Of a stretch of 64,000 nucleotides of DNA, positions 14,577 to 23,019 are shown piece after piece. Within the stretch, counting starts at the first letter, position 1. Every line of letters begins with the position of its first letter. The notes beneath the pieces were generated by a model. It saw nothing but the letters and a program-made list of their open reading frames with translations. It did no database searches and was not told the DNA's origin. Location of the stretch: contig NZ_FXXN01000028.1 of the NCBI RefSeq assembly GCF_900184795.1, positions 124,001 through 188,000 on the forward strand. The letters run 5' to 3'. The stretch is from Magnetospirillum sp. 15-1. GTDB lineage: Bacteria > Pseudomonadota > Alphaproteobacteria > Rhodospirillales > Magnetospirillaceae. Made by a program: the position numbers and the translations under genes.

Positions 14577-16607
14577 TCAACCGATGGAGACGCCGGAAAC
14601 CTTGCGCACCAAGCCGCCGAGCAGCGGCATCGTCTTGAAGAAACCCAGCTTTCGCGAATCCAGGGTATAGGTCGCCGCACCGTTCTGCGTGATATCCGAA
14701 CACCAGGCCTTGTGAGTGCCGCCGTCGGGCACCTCGCAGGCCTTGACCAGGGTGTTCTGGACCACGATGGCATCCAGGCCGGTATCCTTGACGATGCCCG
14801 CCACGGTGCGAAGGTCAAAGCTGGAGTCGGTCAGCCGGGCCAATACCTCCCGCTCATCCGACTTGAAGTTGCGGAGCCGCAGAGGATTGGCCTCGCTCAG
14901 GCCGCCCGGCCGCGGGCCGCCGCCGTCCTCGGGCGGAAAGGTATCGCCGACACAGTCGTCGATTTGGTCACGGCGGATCAGGTCGGCCAGGATGGCCAGG
15001 CGCGCCGCCTCGATTACTTTGTCACGGATCGACCAGAACGGGATCGTGTTCCAGGCCACCTTCAGCAGCCAGCGCAGGAAACCGCTGCCCACCTCCTGCT
15101 TCAGCAGCAACGGCACCAGCTTGTCGGCGCGGCTGCCGATGTGCTGGACCAGGGTTGAATAGGCCACCATCGACATCCGCGGCCAGTCCGGCTGCCCAAT
15201 TTCGGTCCCAAGGACGCCGGTCAGCGGCACGATCGGCAAGTCCTGAAACGTCTGTCCCGCCGACGGGTTCATGCCATCGCCGCCGAACAGGACGTTGCTG
15301 TTGGGCAAGGTAAAATGGCTGCGCAGGAATTCCTGGCAGTTGCGCTGGCCGAGTTGGAAGTCATGGCGGCGAAAGCTCTCATCGAGGAAGCCGCCGAAGC
15401 CGCCCAGCAGCCCGCAGGCGATGTCCTTCGACGTCACGTCCGTGCTGTCCGTGCGTTTGGGCGCGATCAGGAAACGGCTGTAAATGTCGGGGGCGGCCGC
15501 AGCCACCAGTTCATCCGCTTTGAAGCGGGCCTGTTGCATGAAGGTCGGCAGCAGCGCCTTGATCACCGCCATCAGCCGGTCATCAAGGCTGTCGGCGCGG
15601 GGAAAGGCGTACCCCTCGGGAAACGGCGCAACCATGATCATGGCACGGTTGGCGGTACCGCCATCGCGTTGGTTGCGGTCGAGGTCATCCTTAACGGCGT
15701 AGCGCGCCAGTTCGAACGGCTCGTTGTTGATGGCGCCGCCATCGACGGTGACGAAGTCGAAGCGGTCGCCCACCGGCGACCAGTCCTTGGGCCAGGCTGG
15801 GCTGACCGTGGCGCCCTCGGTCGGTATCGGCCACTGCCGGCCCTGGTAGTCGTCCCTGGCAGCGTCAAGAACCCGAGCCGCCAGCCCGACCGGAAACGCA
15901 CCGGTGGCCAAAGCGCTGCGACCGGCCTCGCCCCATTCGCTGTCCTTGCCGGCCTGATTGAGCCGATCTGCCACCAAGGTCTGGCCCGGATCCTGACCGG
16001 CCCATGCACTGGCCACCGCAGGATCGCCGCCCAGGCCGGTGACCTTGTAATGCTTACGGTCACCATGGTTGAGCATCCGATAGACGTCGCCGTTGGCGAA
16101 CGCGATGTCGTATTCGATACCGCGCAGATTGGTCTCGGTGAGGTACAGATGGAGGGGCTCGGCCAGGAAGGGCATAGCCGGCGGCAGCGGCGGCGGTGAG
16201 GGAACCGCCAGGGCCTTGTCGCAGATATCGTCGAGCAGCCTGGCATTCAGCAGCGACAGGACCTTACCGTCCGCCAGATCCTCGTCCGACAGCAGGCAGA
16301 TCCCGTCCGACACCATCGCCACGGCCTTGACCCAGGCCCGATACAAATCGGGCAGGGCAGGGTCGGCGGGGTTCGGGGCGGGTTGCAGGCCGCGGGCCAG
16401 GGCGATGGTGCCCAGTACCGCCGTCATCCCGCCCGCCGAGGCCCCCGACATGGCAACCAGACGGACCTTGTGGCGAGTGTCATCTCCGCTCCGTTCGGCC
16501 TCCCACGCCGCCAAGGCGCGGACCAGGAAGTCGAAAACCCCGGCTGTGTATGCACCCGCCGAAATCGCACCGGCCATGGTCAGGCCAATCCGAAATTCTC
16601 GTGCCAT
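14577..16607 (-). CDS. Patatin-like phospholipase domain protein (676 aa)
   Basis: Predicted acyl hydrolase with a Ser-Asp dyad. The N-terminal patatin region has the glycine-rich loop GLTMAGAISAGAYTAG, the nucleophile elbow GASAGG (Ser57) and the catalytic DGG (Asp289 in VTVDGGAINNEP), plus the family stretch ALATGAFPVGL near residue 233. There is no signal peptide. Beyond residue 300 comes a long helical C-terminal region with no recognised domain, much larger than simple bacterial patatins (about 300 aa). The ATG has a strong GGGAGGGG site. The stop is 10 bases before the membrane-protein gene, so the two form an operon. Possible roles are lipid turnover, an effector, or a membrane-damaging defence nuclease-like system; the sequence does not decide between them. 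Confidence 0.8.
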   Translation of the reverse strand: MAREFRIGLTMAGAISAGAYTAGVFDFLVRALAAWEAERSGDDTRHKVRLVAMSGASAGGMTAVLGTIALARGLQPAPNPADPALPDLYRAWVKAVAMVSDGICLLSDEDLADGKVLSLLNARLLDDICDKALAVPSPPPLPPAMPFLAEPLHLYLTETNLRGIEYDIAFANGDVYRMLNHGDRKHYKVTGLGGDPAVASAWAGQDPGQTLVADRLNQAGKDSEWGEAGRSALATGAFPVGLAARVLDAARDDYQGRQWPIPTEGATVSPAWPKDWSPVGDRFDFVTVDGGAINNEPFELARYAVKDDLDRNQRDGGTANRAMIMVAPFPEGYAFPRADSLDDRLMAVIKALLPTFMQQARFKADELVAAAAPDIYSRFLIAPKRTDSTDVTSKDIACGLLGGFGGFLDESFRRHDFQLGQRNCQEFLRSHFTLPNSNVLFGGDGMNPSAGQTFQDLPIVPLTGVLGTEIGQPDWPRMSMVAYSTLVQHIGSRADKLVPLLLKQEVGSGFLRWLLKVAWNTIPFWSIRDKVIEAARLAILADLIRRDQIDDCVGDTFPPEDGGGPRPGGLSEANPLRLRNFKSDEREVLARLTDSSFDLRTVAGIVKDTGLDAIVVQNTLVKACEVPDGGTHKAWCSDITQNGAATYTLDSRKLGFFKTMPLLGGLVRKVSGVSIG

Positions 16608-17088
16608 CCGCCCCTCCCCCTGCCTTTGGACCGGTGGCTATCGAAGATCAGCCATAAACCGGAGATTTGCAAGCAGCAACTAATAGAGGATTTCCAATGT
16701 AGCGTCGGGCGAGTTCAGCTACGAACAATTCACAAATGGTGGCAAATAATCTCATCCTCACTGTCCTGGCGGCTCACCTCCGGCTCCACACCAGTTCCCC
16801 TCTTCGGACGGGAACAGCGCCGCGCTGATGGGTTCGGGCGGGCTGGAGTGGCGTGGGTTAGCCACTCCGCCTTCCTTCCGTCCGGTTTCCTCTCCCCACT
16901 CCCGGACAGTTCCCGGAACGGCGGAAGCCTTAAGCCGCAAAGCCCATCAACTTGAATCGATGCCTACGGGGACGGCCGCTCCATCATTGACACGCGACCC
17001 AACCAAATGGTTGGATGTTATTCATAGCCGGGAGATGGCCTCCAATGGCCGCCACAAACCCGGCCCAACGGTCGAAAGGGAGCGAAGG
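16608..17088. other. Divergent intergenic region between the patatin operon and the Cache gene
   Basis: About 480 bases with no convincing gene; short frames on both strands lack family features. The segment nearest the Cache gene holds TTGACA at 16988 and, 5 bases further, the 16-bp palindrome at 16999-17014. No well-spaced -10 follows the TTGACA. Confidence 0.45.
16999..17014. promoter_or_regulatory. Palindromic operator candidate CCAACCA-AA-TGGTTGG
   Basis: A perfect 7-2-7 palindrome about 75 bases before the Cache gene, downstream of a TTGACA. The core CAACCA-N2-TGGTTG recurs between the LysR and cycloisomerase genes at 20305-20318. The symmetry and size fit a dimeric regulator such as a TetR or GntR type; no such regulator is in the window. 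Confidence 0.5.
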
Positions 17089-17532
17089 ATGTCGACATCT
17101 CATTTGGTTCTAGTGGCCGCCCTTATCGGGGCCACGGCGGCTCCGGCGATGGCCGCTGGAGAACGCGGCAGCGAGGCCGATGCCCAAATTCTTCTCGGCA
17201 AGGCGGTAGCCCACATCACCAAGGTTGGGACCGAACCCGCGCTGAAGGATTTCAGCGACAAGGGGGGGCCGTTCGTTGACCGTGACCTCTACGTGCTCTG
17301 CGAGGATTTCAACGGAAAAATCCTCGCCCATGGGGGGAATCCGACTCTGGTGGGGCGAGACACGAAAGGATCGGAACTGACGAGCCAGTTCATCCAGGTG
17401 GCTTCGTCGCCGTCAGGCGAAGGAGCCGTAAATTACGACTGGGCCGATCCGGTGACCAAGAAGGTCGCCAAGAAAACAACCATCATCAAGAAATCGGGAC
17501 AGATATTCTGTGGGGTCGGGTTCTTCAAATAA
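17089..17532 (+). CDS. Periplasmic single-Cache-domain protein
   Basis: 147 residues with a signal peptide ([23 protein letters not shown], 23 residues). A small Cache-type ligand-binding domain follows: a helix with [14 protein letters not shown], then [38 protein letters not shown]. The chain ends with a [14 protein letters not shown] strand. Stand-alone Cache proteins bind small ligands in the periplasm. This one lies directly before an MCP whose own periplasmic region lacks a Cache domain, so it may present a ligand to that receptor. A GAAGG ribosome site precedes the ATG. Confidence 0.8.
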   Translation: MSTSHLVLVAALIGATAAPAMAAGERGSEADAQILLGKAVAHITKVGTEPALKDFSDKGGPFVDRDLYVLCEDFNGKILAHGGNPTLVGRDTKGSELTSQFIQVASSPSGEGAVNYDWADPVTKKVAKKTTIIKKSGQIFCGVGFFK

Positions 17533-17545
17533 GACGTCGTAAAAC

Positions 17546-17575
17546 GAGGTTCCAATCATTAGTGATTGGAACCTC
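17546..17575 (+). terminator. Perfect 13-bp hairpin between the Cache and MCP genes
   Basis: GAGGTTCCAATCA (17546-17558) and TGATTGGAACCTC (17563-17575) form a perfect stem with a 4-base loop, beginning 13 bases after the Cache stop. There is no U-tract, so it may act as a weak terminator, an mRNA-stability element or an operator that separates expression of the two genes. Confidence 0.5.
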
Positions 17576-17615
17576 ATCACCAAGTACTAACCTCTCCCAA
17601 TGGAATTGCCTTACT

Positions 17616-19280
17616 ATGGATATGATTGCACGTTGGATTCGCTCACTTCCACTCCATACAAAAATATACATGACTCCAATCATACTCATCATATCAATGG
17701 CGATTCTCGCGGTAATATTCAGCATCGGAATGAAAGGGTTATCCGACGCCTTGTCGGAGGTCAGGACATCCTTCGCCGCCGAACGCAAGATCGAACAAAC
17801 ACGCCTCCTGGCAGCCAGCATCGAGGCCGAACTCTATCGCCTCCTCAACTGGCAGGCGGCGGGAGTCGACAGCGGCAAGATCATGGAAGGTGAGAAGAAT
17901 ATCCGGGGGAAGATCGAAATTATATCCGCCGAGGGCAGTTCCCAGCCCGATATGAACGAGGCGATTGGACGCTTCTCGAAATCCACCAACGACGTCATGG
18001 ATATCTATAAGGACGACACGTTGATGGCTCTCATGCTCATGAAGGCAAACGAGAAGCAGTATGACTTTCTTGTCCAGAAACTTGATCATGTCATCGATAG
18101 ATCAGCCAAGCACAGCGACTCCATTCATGAAAAATCCATTCTAATCACCAATGCATCCGAAGCCAGATATTTTGCCATATCATTCCTGTGCTTCATTATC
18201 GGCGCCACCGTCATGGTCGTCATGTGCCGGCTCATCGCCAATTCCATCGTGGGAATGGCAGCCGCCATGAACGATCTTGCCAAGGGGCAACTGGACACGC
18301 CGGTCCCCTCCGCCGACGAGCGCGATGAAATCGGCCTGATGGCCCAGGCCGTCCTGGTCTTCCGGCAGAACATGATCCGGGCCGGGGAACTGGACCGCGA
18401 GCGTGAAGGCCAACGGGCAAGAAGCGAACGTCGCAGCGCCATGCTGGAAGATTCCACCAAAACGTTCGATACGGCGATCAACGAAACCCTTCAGTCCCTG
18501 GCGGCGGCCATCGAGCAGGTTCAGTCCACCGCCCGCAGCCTCACCACCAACACCACCAGCAATCGCCAACAAGCCGATTCCGTGGTCGACGCGGCCGGTC
18601 ACGCGACGGAGAATGTGGGCACCGTCGCCGCGGCCGCCGAGCAACTTTCCCACTCCATTCGCGAGATCGAGCGCCAAGCCAACCAATCCACGCGGATATC
18701 GGATCAGACGACCGGCGAAATAGAGCGGATCGAGGGGTTGGTGCGCGGGCTGACCGATGCGTCGGAGCGGATCGGCAAGGTCGTCAACCTGATCGACAAC
18801 ATTGCCGGACAAACCAACCTTCTCGCCCTGAACGCCACCATCGAGGCAGCCCGCGCCGGCGAGGCCGGCAAGGGATTCGCCGTGGTCGCCAGCGAGGTCA
18901 GCGTGCTGGCCCATGGCACGGCCAGGGCGACCAAGGAGATTGCCGATCAGATTTCCAACGTACAAGCCATCAGCCGCGATACCGCCGCCGCCATCGCAAG
19001 CATCGCCACCCGCATTTCGGAGATGCACGACATCACCGCGACCATCGCCGCCGCCGTGGACCAGCAATCATCGGCGACCTCGGATATCGCCCGGAACGTA
19101 CAGGAGGCGGCCGAAGGCACCCGGGCGGTCTGCACGACCATCGGCGACATGAAGCTTTCCATCGACTCGACGGGCACCGCCGCAACCGACCTGTTCGCCT
19201 CGGCCCAGCGCCTGGTCCTGGAAGCGGAACACCTGCGCGGCGAGGTGGATCACTTCCTTCTTGCCGTGCAAAGCGCCTGA
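17616..19280 (+). CDS. Methyl-accepting chemotaxis protein
   Basis: 554 residues. TM1 is at about 18-39 ([21 protein letters not shown]). A helical periplasmic domain of the four-helix-bundle sort spans 40-185. TM2 is at about 187-208 ([22 protein letters not shown]). A HAMP domain follows at 209-260 ([23 protein letters not shown]), then the MCP signalling domain, with its hairpin tip near [28 protein letters not shown]. The start is taken as the ATG at 17616; a GTG at 17562 overlaps the upstream hairpin and gives an unlikely N-terminus, and the ribosome site is weak either way. It probably signals to CheA/CheW encoded elsewhere. Confidence 0.85.
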   Translation: MDMIARWIRSLPLHTKIYMTPIILIISMAILAVIFSIGMKGLSDALSEVRTSFAAERKIEQTRLLAASIEAELYRLLNWQAAGVDSGKIMEGEKNIRGKIEIISAEGSSQPDMNEAIGRFSKSTNDVMDIYKDDTLMALMLMKANEKQYDFLVQKLDHVIDRSAKHSDSIHEKSILITNASEARYFAISFLCFIIGATVMVVMCRLIANSIVGMAAAMNDLAKGQLDTPVPSADERDEIGLMAQAVLVFRQNMIRAGELDREREGQRARSERRSAMLEDSTKTFDTAINETLQSLAAAIEQVQSTARSLTTNTTSNRQQADSVVDAAGHATENVGTVAAAAEQLSHSIREIERQANQSTRISDQTTGEIERIEGLVRGLTDASERIGKVVNLIDNIAGQTNLLALNATIEAARAGEAGKGFAVVASEVSVLAHGTARATKEIADQISNVQAISRDTAAAIASIATRISEMHDITATIAAAVDQQSSATSDIARNVQEAAEGTRAVCTTIGDMKLSIDSTGTAATDLFASAQRLVLEAEHLRGEVDHFLLAVQSA

Positions 19281-19299
19281 GAAATATTCCGGAGCCTCG

Positions 19300-20214
19300 T
19301 CATCGAGAACTGCCCGTATGAAACGATTTCAGAACCTTCGAAAAGTTGAGAGCCGCCCTCTGCGGCTTCTTATTGGGCGGCAATACACAAAAGACGTCCA
19401 TGCGGAGTTCTGGCCCTTCCACCGGCAGCTTCACCAATGACCCGGCCTCGACGGCGCCGCGCACCAGGCGGTCGGGTCCACAGAAGATTCCCAAGCCCAT
19501 GATCGCCAGTTCCTGAATGACCGCCCCCTCCTGCACCTGATACGCCACGGAATAATTGGAGATTCCGGCGCTTCCCAGCATGTTGTGAACCATCTGGCCG
19601 AAACGGCCGGCCCGGCGGGGGGTAATGAACGGATAGGCGCTCAGCTCCGAGGGCCGCACACGGTCGCGCTCGGCAAGAGGATTGTTGGGCGGGGCGAAGA
19701 ACGAGAACGGCTCGCTGCCGATCCGTTCGCACGGGAGATCGAGCACCGGCCCGAACGCCAGAAGAAAGCCAAGATCGGCGCGCCCTTCGATCAGGTCCTC
19801 GACCACCGTTTCATAGCGCTCCACGTTGACGGTGAAGTCGATCTCCGGATGGGCCTTGGCGTAATCGGCGAACGGCGCGCACAGCCAACCGGTCGCCACC
19901 GCCCGCTGGCAGGAAATCACCAGGGGCACCTGTCTGGTCTTTTTCGGCGGCAGGGACAGGTCCTGGGAAAGTGCGGCGGCCTTCTCGAGCAGATCGACTC
20001 CCCTCTCATAGAGGCGGCGCCCGGGTTCGGTCAGGATCGATATGGTTCCCCGCCGGCGCGTGAACAATTCGCAGCGAACCTGCCGCTCCAGCGCCTGGAT
20101 GTGGTTGCTGACCGACGGGTGGGCGATTCCCAGCCGCTCCGCCGCCCCGACGAAGCTGCCGGCATCCACCACCGCGATGAAGACCTCCAGCCTGCGAAAT
20201 GTCGACGGAAACAT
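19300..20214 (-). CDS. LysR-family transcriptional regulator
   Basis: 304 residues from the ATG at 20214 with an AAGGGG site upstream. The N-terminal winged helix-turn-helix (FRRLEVFIAVVDAGSFVGAAERLGIAHPSVSNHIQALE) is standard. The rest is a periplasmic-binding-like co-inducer domain (VPLVISCQRAVATGW, LIEGRADLGFLLAFGP, LAIMGLGIFCGPDRLV). It is divergent from the cycloisomerase/CoA-transferase genes that start 255 bases away, the classic arrangement for a LysR regulator controlling its neighbour. Its C-terminus converges on the MCP gene. Confidence 0.88.
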   Translation of the reverse strand: MFPSTFRRLEVFIAVVDAGSFVGAAERLGIAHPSVSNHIQALERQVRCELFTRRRGTISILTEPGRRLYERGVDLLEKAAALSQDLSLPPKKTRQVPLVISCQRAVATGWLCAPFADYAKAHPEIDFTVNVERYETVVEDLIEGRADLGFLLAFGPVLDLPCERIGSEPFSFFAPPNNPLAERDRVRPSELSAYPFITPRRAGRFGQMVHNMLGSAGISNYSVAYQVQEGAVIQELAIMGLGIFCGPDRLVRGAVEAGSLVKLPVEGPELRMDVFCVLPPNKKPQRAALNFSKVLKSFHTGSSR

Positions 20215-20304
20215 CCTGCGCCCCTTGACTGATATTCGGCTCCGGGCGCCTGAACACCCTTGAACAGCCTCATCATAACACGTCCCACCCCTGAACGTAC
20301 AATC

Positions 20305-20318
20305 CAACCAGTTGGTTG
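20305..20318. promoter_or_regulatory. Palindromic operator candidate CAACCA-GT-TGGTTG
   Basis: A perfect 6-2-6 palindrome 91 bases upstream of the lysR start and 150 bases upstream of the cycloisomerase start. The same core occurs before the Cache/MCP pair (16999-17014). It does not resemble the LysR T-N11-A consensus, so a second regulator is likely. Confidence 0.5.
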
Positions 20319-20371
20319 ACTTTACCGTCCAGCCATGGTCAGATATCCCCATGGATAGGTGGTCCCGGTTA

Positions 20372-20386
20372 CAAATCTCTGATTTG
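20372..20386. promoter_or_regulatory. LysR-type site candidate CAAATC-TCT-GATTTG
   Basis: A perfect 6-3-6 inverted repeat in the lysR/cycloisomerase divergent region. Interrupted dyads of this kind are typical of LysR-type regulators that bind upstream of the gene they activate, so it may be where the adjacent LysR protein binds. It lies about 85 bases before the cycloisomerase start. Confidence 0.45.
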
Positions 20387-20468
20387 GCAATCGAATTTGG
20401 ATAGCCCACGACGCTTTGAAATATGACGGCTGAATTCGGCCGTATCGCGAGAAGGATTATAAATAGTC

Positions 20469-21635
20469 ATGAAGATCACAAAACTTGAAATTATCCCGAT
20501 TTCCACACCTTTACGCCGCCCCATCGTGATGGGTGGTGGAACCGTTACCGCTATTCACAGCATCATTCTTAAAATTCATACCGACGAGGGTCTGGTCGGC
20601 TTTTCCGATTCCGGCGACACCTCGTCGTGGTATCGTGGCGAGACTCAGGATTCCATGGCCGCCATGATCGGAGACTTCTTCGCGCCGCAGATCCTGCTCG
20701 GCGAGGACCCGACCAAGATCGAGAAGATCGTCGGCCGCATGGACATAATGGCCCGCGACAACAATCAGGCCAAGGCAACCGTCGACTTCGCCCTTCACGA
20801 TCTGGTGGGGAAGATCCTGGAAACGCCGGTCTACAACCTGCTGGGCGGCAAGACCATCGACCGCGTCCCGCTTGGCCTGGTGCTGTCGGCGGGCAAGCCC
20901 GAGGTGCTGATTCCGGACTGCCTGGCCATCCTCAAGGAAGGCTACAGTTTCCTCAAGATCAAGACCGGCAACGCCACCCTCAAGGAGGACGTGGCCACCA
21001 TCGCCGCAGTGCGCGAGGCCGTCGGATACGACGTCAATCTGTTCATCGACGTCAATGGATTCTGGACCTACGATCAGGCGCTGAACACCATCCGCGCGCT
21101 GGAGAAGTTTAACCTCTCCATGATCGAGCAGCCCCTTCCCGCCTGGGATATCGAGGGCATGGCCCGGCTGCGCGGCAAGGTTGCCACTCCGATCTACGCC
21201 GACGAATCGGCGCAGGAGCTTCACCACCTCATGGACATCATCAACCGGCGTGCCGCCGATGGCCTGATGATCAAGACCCAGAAGGCCGGCGGCCTGGTCA
21301 AGTCCAAGCGTTGGCTGACCATGGCGCGCCTGGCCAACATGCCGGTGATCTGCGGCTGCATGGTGGGCTCCGGTCTGGAAGCCAGCCCCGCGACCCATCT
21401 GCTGGTCGCGGACGACTGGATCGCCCGCTTCCCGCAGGAAAATGCCGGTCCGCTCCACATTCACGACGTTCTGAACAGCGGCTCGATCACCGACGATCTG
21501 GCCCTGAACGGCCCGCGCTTCGAGGGCGGCTTCCTCTATCCCAACGATGGTCCCGGTCTCGGCATCGACATCAACGAGGATCTGCTCCAGCGCCTGATCA
21601 CGCCGGGCAAGTCCATTCGCGTCATCACCGCCTGA
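20469..21635 (+). CDS. Muconate-cycloisomerase-like enzyme (enolase superfamily, MLE subgroup)
   Basis: 388 residues. The N-terminal capping domain is followed by the beta/alpha barrel. Catalytic residues of the MLE subgroup are all visible: the KxK motif (Lys163 and Lys165 in LKIKTG), metal ligands Asp194 (FIDVNG), Glu220 (MIEQPLP) and Asp245 (YADES), and the opposite-face Lys269 (MIKTQKAGG). Members of this subgroup include muconate cycloisomerases, o-succinylbenzoate synthase and dipeptide epimerases. The context with CoA-transferase and racemase genes suggests a catabolic isomerisation or dehydration of an organic acid, but the substrate is not predictable. The ribosome site is weak, about 15 bases upstream. 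A strong hairpin follows the gene. Confidence 0.85.
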   Translation: MKITKLEIIPISTPLRRPIVMGGGTVTAIHSIILKIHTDEGLVGFSDSGDTSSWYRGETQDSMAAMIGDFFAPQILLGEDPTKIEKIVGRMDIMARDNNQAKATVDFALHDLVGKILETPVYNLLGGKTIDRVPLGLVLSAGKPEVLIPDCLAILKEGYSFLKIKTGNATLKEDVATIAAVREAVGYDVNLFIDVNGFWTYDQALNTIRALEKFNLSMIEQPLPAWDIEGMARLRGKVATPIYADESAQELHHLMDIINRRAADGLMIKTQKAGGLVKSKRWLTMARLANMPVICGCMVGSGLEASPATHLLVADDWIARFPQENAGPLHIHDVLNSGSITDDLALNGPRFEGGFLYPNDGPGLGIDINEDLLQRLITPGKSIRVITA

Positions 21636-21642
21636 CCCTCGC

Positions 21643-21670
21643 CCCATGGCCGCGCAGACGCGGCCATGGG
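21643..21670 (+). repeat. Intercistronic stem-loop after the cycloisomerase gene
   Basis: CCCATGGCCGCG (21643-21654) and CGCGGCCATGGG (21659-21670) form a perfect 12-bp stem with a CAGA loop, starting 8 bases after the stop. There is no U-tract, so it is more likely an RNA stabiliser or processing point than a terminator; the CoA-transferase gene continues downstream. Confidence 0.55.
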
Positions 21671-21716
21671 CTCCCCACCCAGCGCCGGACTTTCCAAACC
21701 GACAGGTGAAACACAC

Positions 21717-22943
21717 ATGGCGACTTTTTCTTTGACCGGCGGCCTGAAGGGCTTGCGCATCCTCGATGTCAGCCAAGCCCTGGCGGGGCCGTTCTGTACC
21801 CAGATGCTGGCCGACCATGGCGCCGACGTCGTCAAGGTCGAACCCCCCGAGGGTGAAATGGCGCGCCGCGTCGGCCCATTCACCCAGGACGACACCGTGC
21901 GGGCCTATGGCGGCATGTTTCAATGCTGCAACCGCAACAAGCGCGGTATCGCGCTGGACCTGAAGCATCCCGAGGGCCGCGAGGTCTTTCTGAAAATGGC
22001 AGAATCCGCCGATGCCGTGGTCGAGAACTTCCGCGTCGGGGTCATGGACCGGCTCGGCCTGGGATACGAGACCCTGGCCGAGCGCAATCCGCGCCTGGTC
22101 TACACCTCCATCCGCGGATTCGGCGACCCGCGCGGCGGACGCAGTCCCTATGCCGACTGGCCCGCGGTCGACATCGTTTCCCAGGCCATGGGGGGACTGA
22201 TGGGCCTCACCGGTCCGGATGCCCATACGCCGATCAAGGTCGGCGCCGGCCCCGGCGACGCCATCCCCGGCCTGTTCGCCGCCTACGCCACCATGGTGGC
22301 ATTGTGGGAAGCCCGCACCTCGGGCAAGGGGCAGTATGTGGATGTCGGCATGATCGACAGCGTCCTGGCCTTCTGCGAGCCGGTCACCAACATCTACTCC
22401 TATCTGGACAAGGTTCCCGGACCGGTCGGCAACCGCAACCCCGAGATCAGCCCCATGGGCGCAGTCCGCGCCAAGGACGGCTGGGTCGCCATCGCGGTAC
22501 CGCCCGGGCGGATCTGGGAGATCTTCTGCCAAGCCATCGGGCGGCCCGAGTTGATCAAGGACCCCCGTTTCGCCACCGAGCGCGCCCGGGTCGAAAACAC
22601 CGACGAGGTCTATGCCGTCGTCGAGGATTTCACCTTGCGCCACACCAAGGCGGAGCTTTCCGCCATCCTGGGCGGCAAGGTCCCGTTCGGGCCGGTCTAC
22701 GACGCGGCCGACATCTTCGCCGATCCCCACTACCAGATTCGCGACATGCTGCCCCAGGTCGAACAGCCCGGCTCGGCTCGGCGGGTCACCGTTCCCGGCG
22801 TTCCCCCCAAGTTGACCCGGACTCCCGGCGGTGTCCATGTTAGGGCGCCCCTGCTGGGGGAACATACCGACGAGGTTCTGGCCGCGTTGGGATTCGGCGA
22901 GGAACAGCTCACCCAATTGCGCAAGTCGGGAGCCATCGCCTGA
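21717..22943 (+). CDS. Class III (CaiB/BaiF) CoA-transferase
   Basis: 408 residues. Class III transferases move CoA from an acyl-CoA donor to a carboxylic acid through an enzyme-bound mixed anhydride on an Asp. The expected Asp is Asp152 in WPAVDIVSQAMGG. The N-terminal Rossmann-like part is typical (LKGLRILDVSQALAGPFCTQMLADHGADVVKVEPP). The chain is not fused to other domains. It begins after a long leader with a modest ribosome site (GACAGGTGAA). It lies between the cycloisomerase and a racemase-type relative, so it may activate the substrate of this cluster. Confidence 0.85.
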   Translation: MATFSLTGGLKGLRILDVSQALAGPFCTQMLADHGADVVKVEPPEGEMARRVGPFTQDDTVRAYGGMFQCCNRNKRGIALDLKHPEGREVFLKMAESADAVVENFRVGVMDRLGLGYETLAERNPRLVYTSIRGFGDPRGGRSPYADWPAVDIVSQAMGGLMGLTGPDAHTPIKVGAGPGDAIPGLFAAYATMVALWEARTSGKGQYVDVGMIDSVLAFCEPVTNIYSYLDKVPGPVGNRNPEISPMGAVRAKDGWVAIAVPPGRIWEIFCQAIGRPELIKDPRFATERARVENTDEVYAVVEDFTLRHTKAELSAILGGKVPFGPVYDAADIFADPHYQIRDMLPQVEQPGSARRVTVPGVPPKLTRTPGGVHVRAPLLGEHTDEVLAALGFGEEQLTQLRKSGAIA

Positions 22944-22955
22944 TTTGTGCATCCG

Positions 22956-22992
22956 GGGGGACCGGTGTCGCTCCTCTCTTCGCCGGTCCCCC
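22956..22992 (+). repeat. Intercistronic stem-loop between the two class III genes
   Basis: GGGGGACCGG (22956-22965) pairs with CCGGTCCCCC (22983-22992) around a 17-base loop. It fills the gap between the CoA-transferase stop and the next ribosome site. There is no U-tract. It is the second hairpin of this kind in the operon. Confidence 0.5.
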
Positions 22993-23019
22993 GCAAGGCT
23001 TAGTTTCAGGGAGAATCAC

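Noticed and set aside
20384-20400. Possible sigma54 promoter (TTGGCAATCGAATTTGG) before the cycloisomerase gene
   Set aside because: The -24 block is acceptable but the -12 block lacks the invariant GC at the right spacing.
20511-22952. Very long open frame on the minus strand antisense to the cycloisomerase and CoA-transferase genes
   Set aside because: Its product is low-complexity Gly/Asp/His/Arg-rich with no domain and it mirrors the codon pattern of two clear genes on the plus strand; typical of GC-rich antisense frames.
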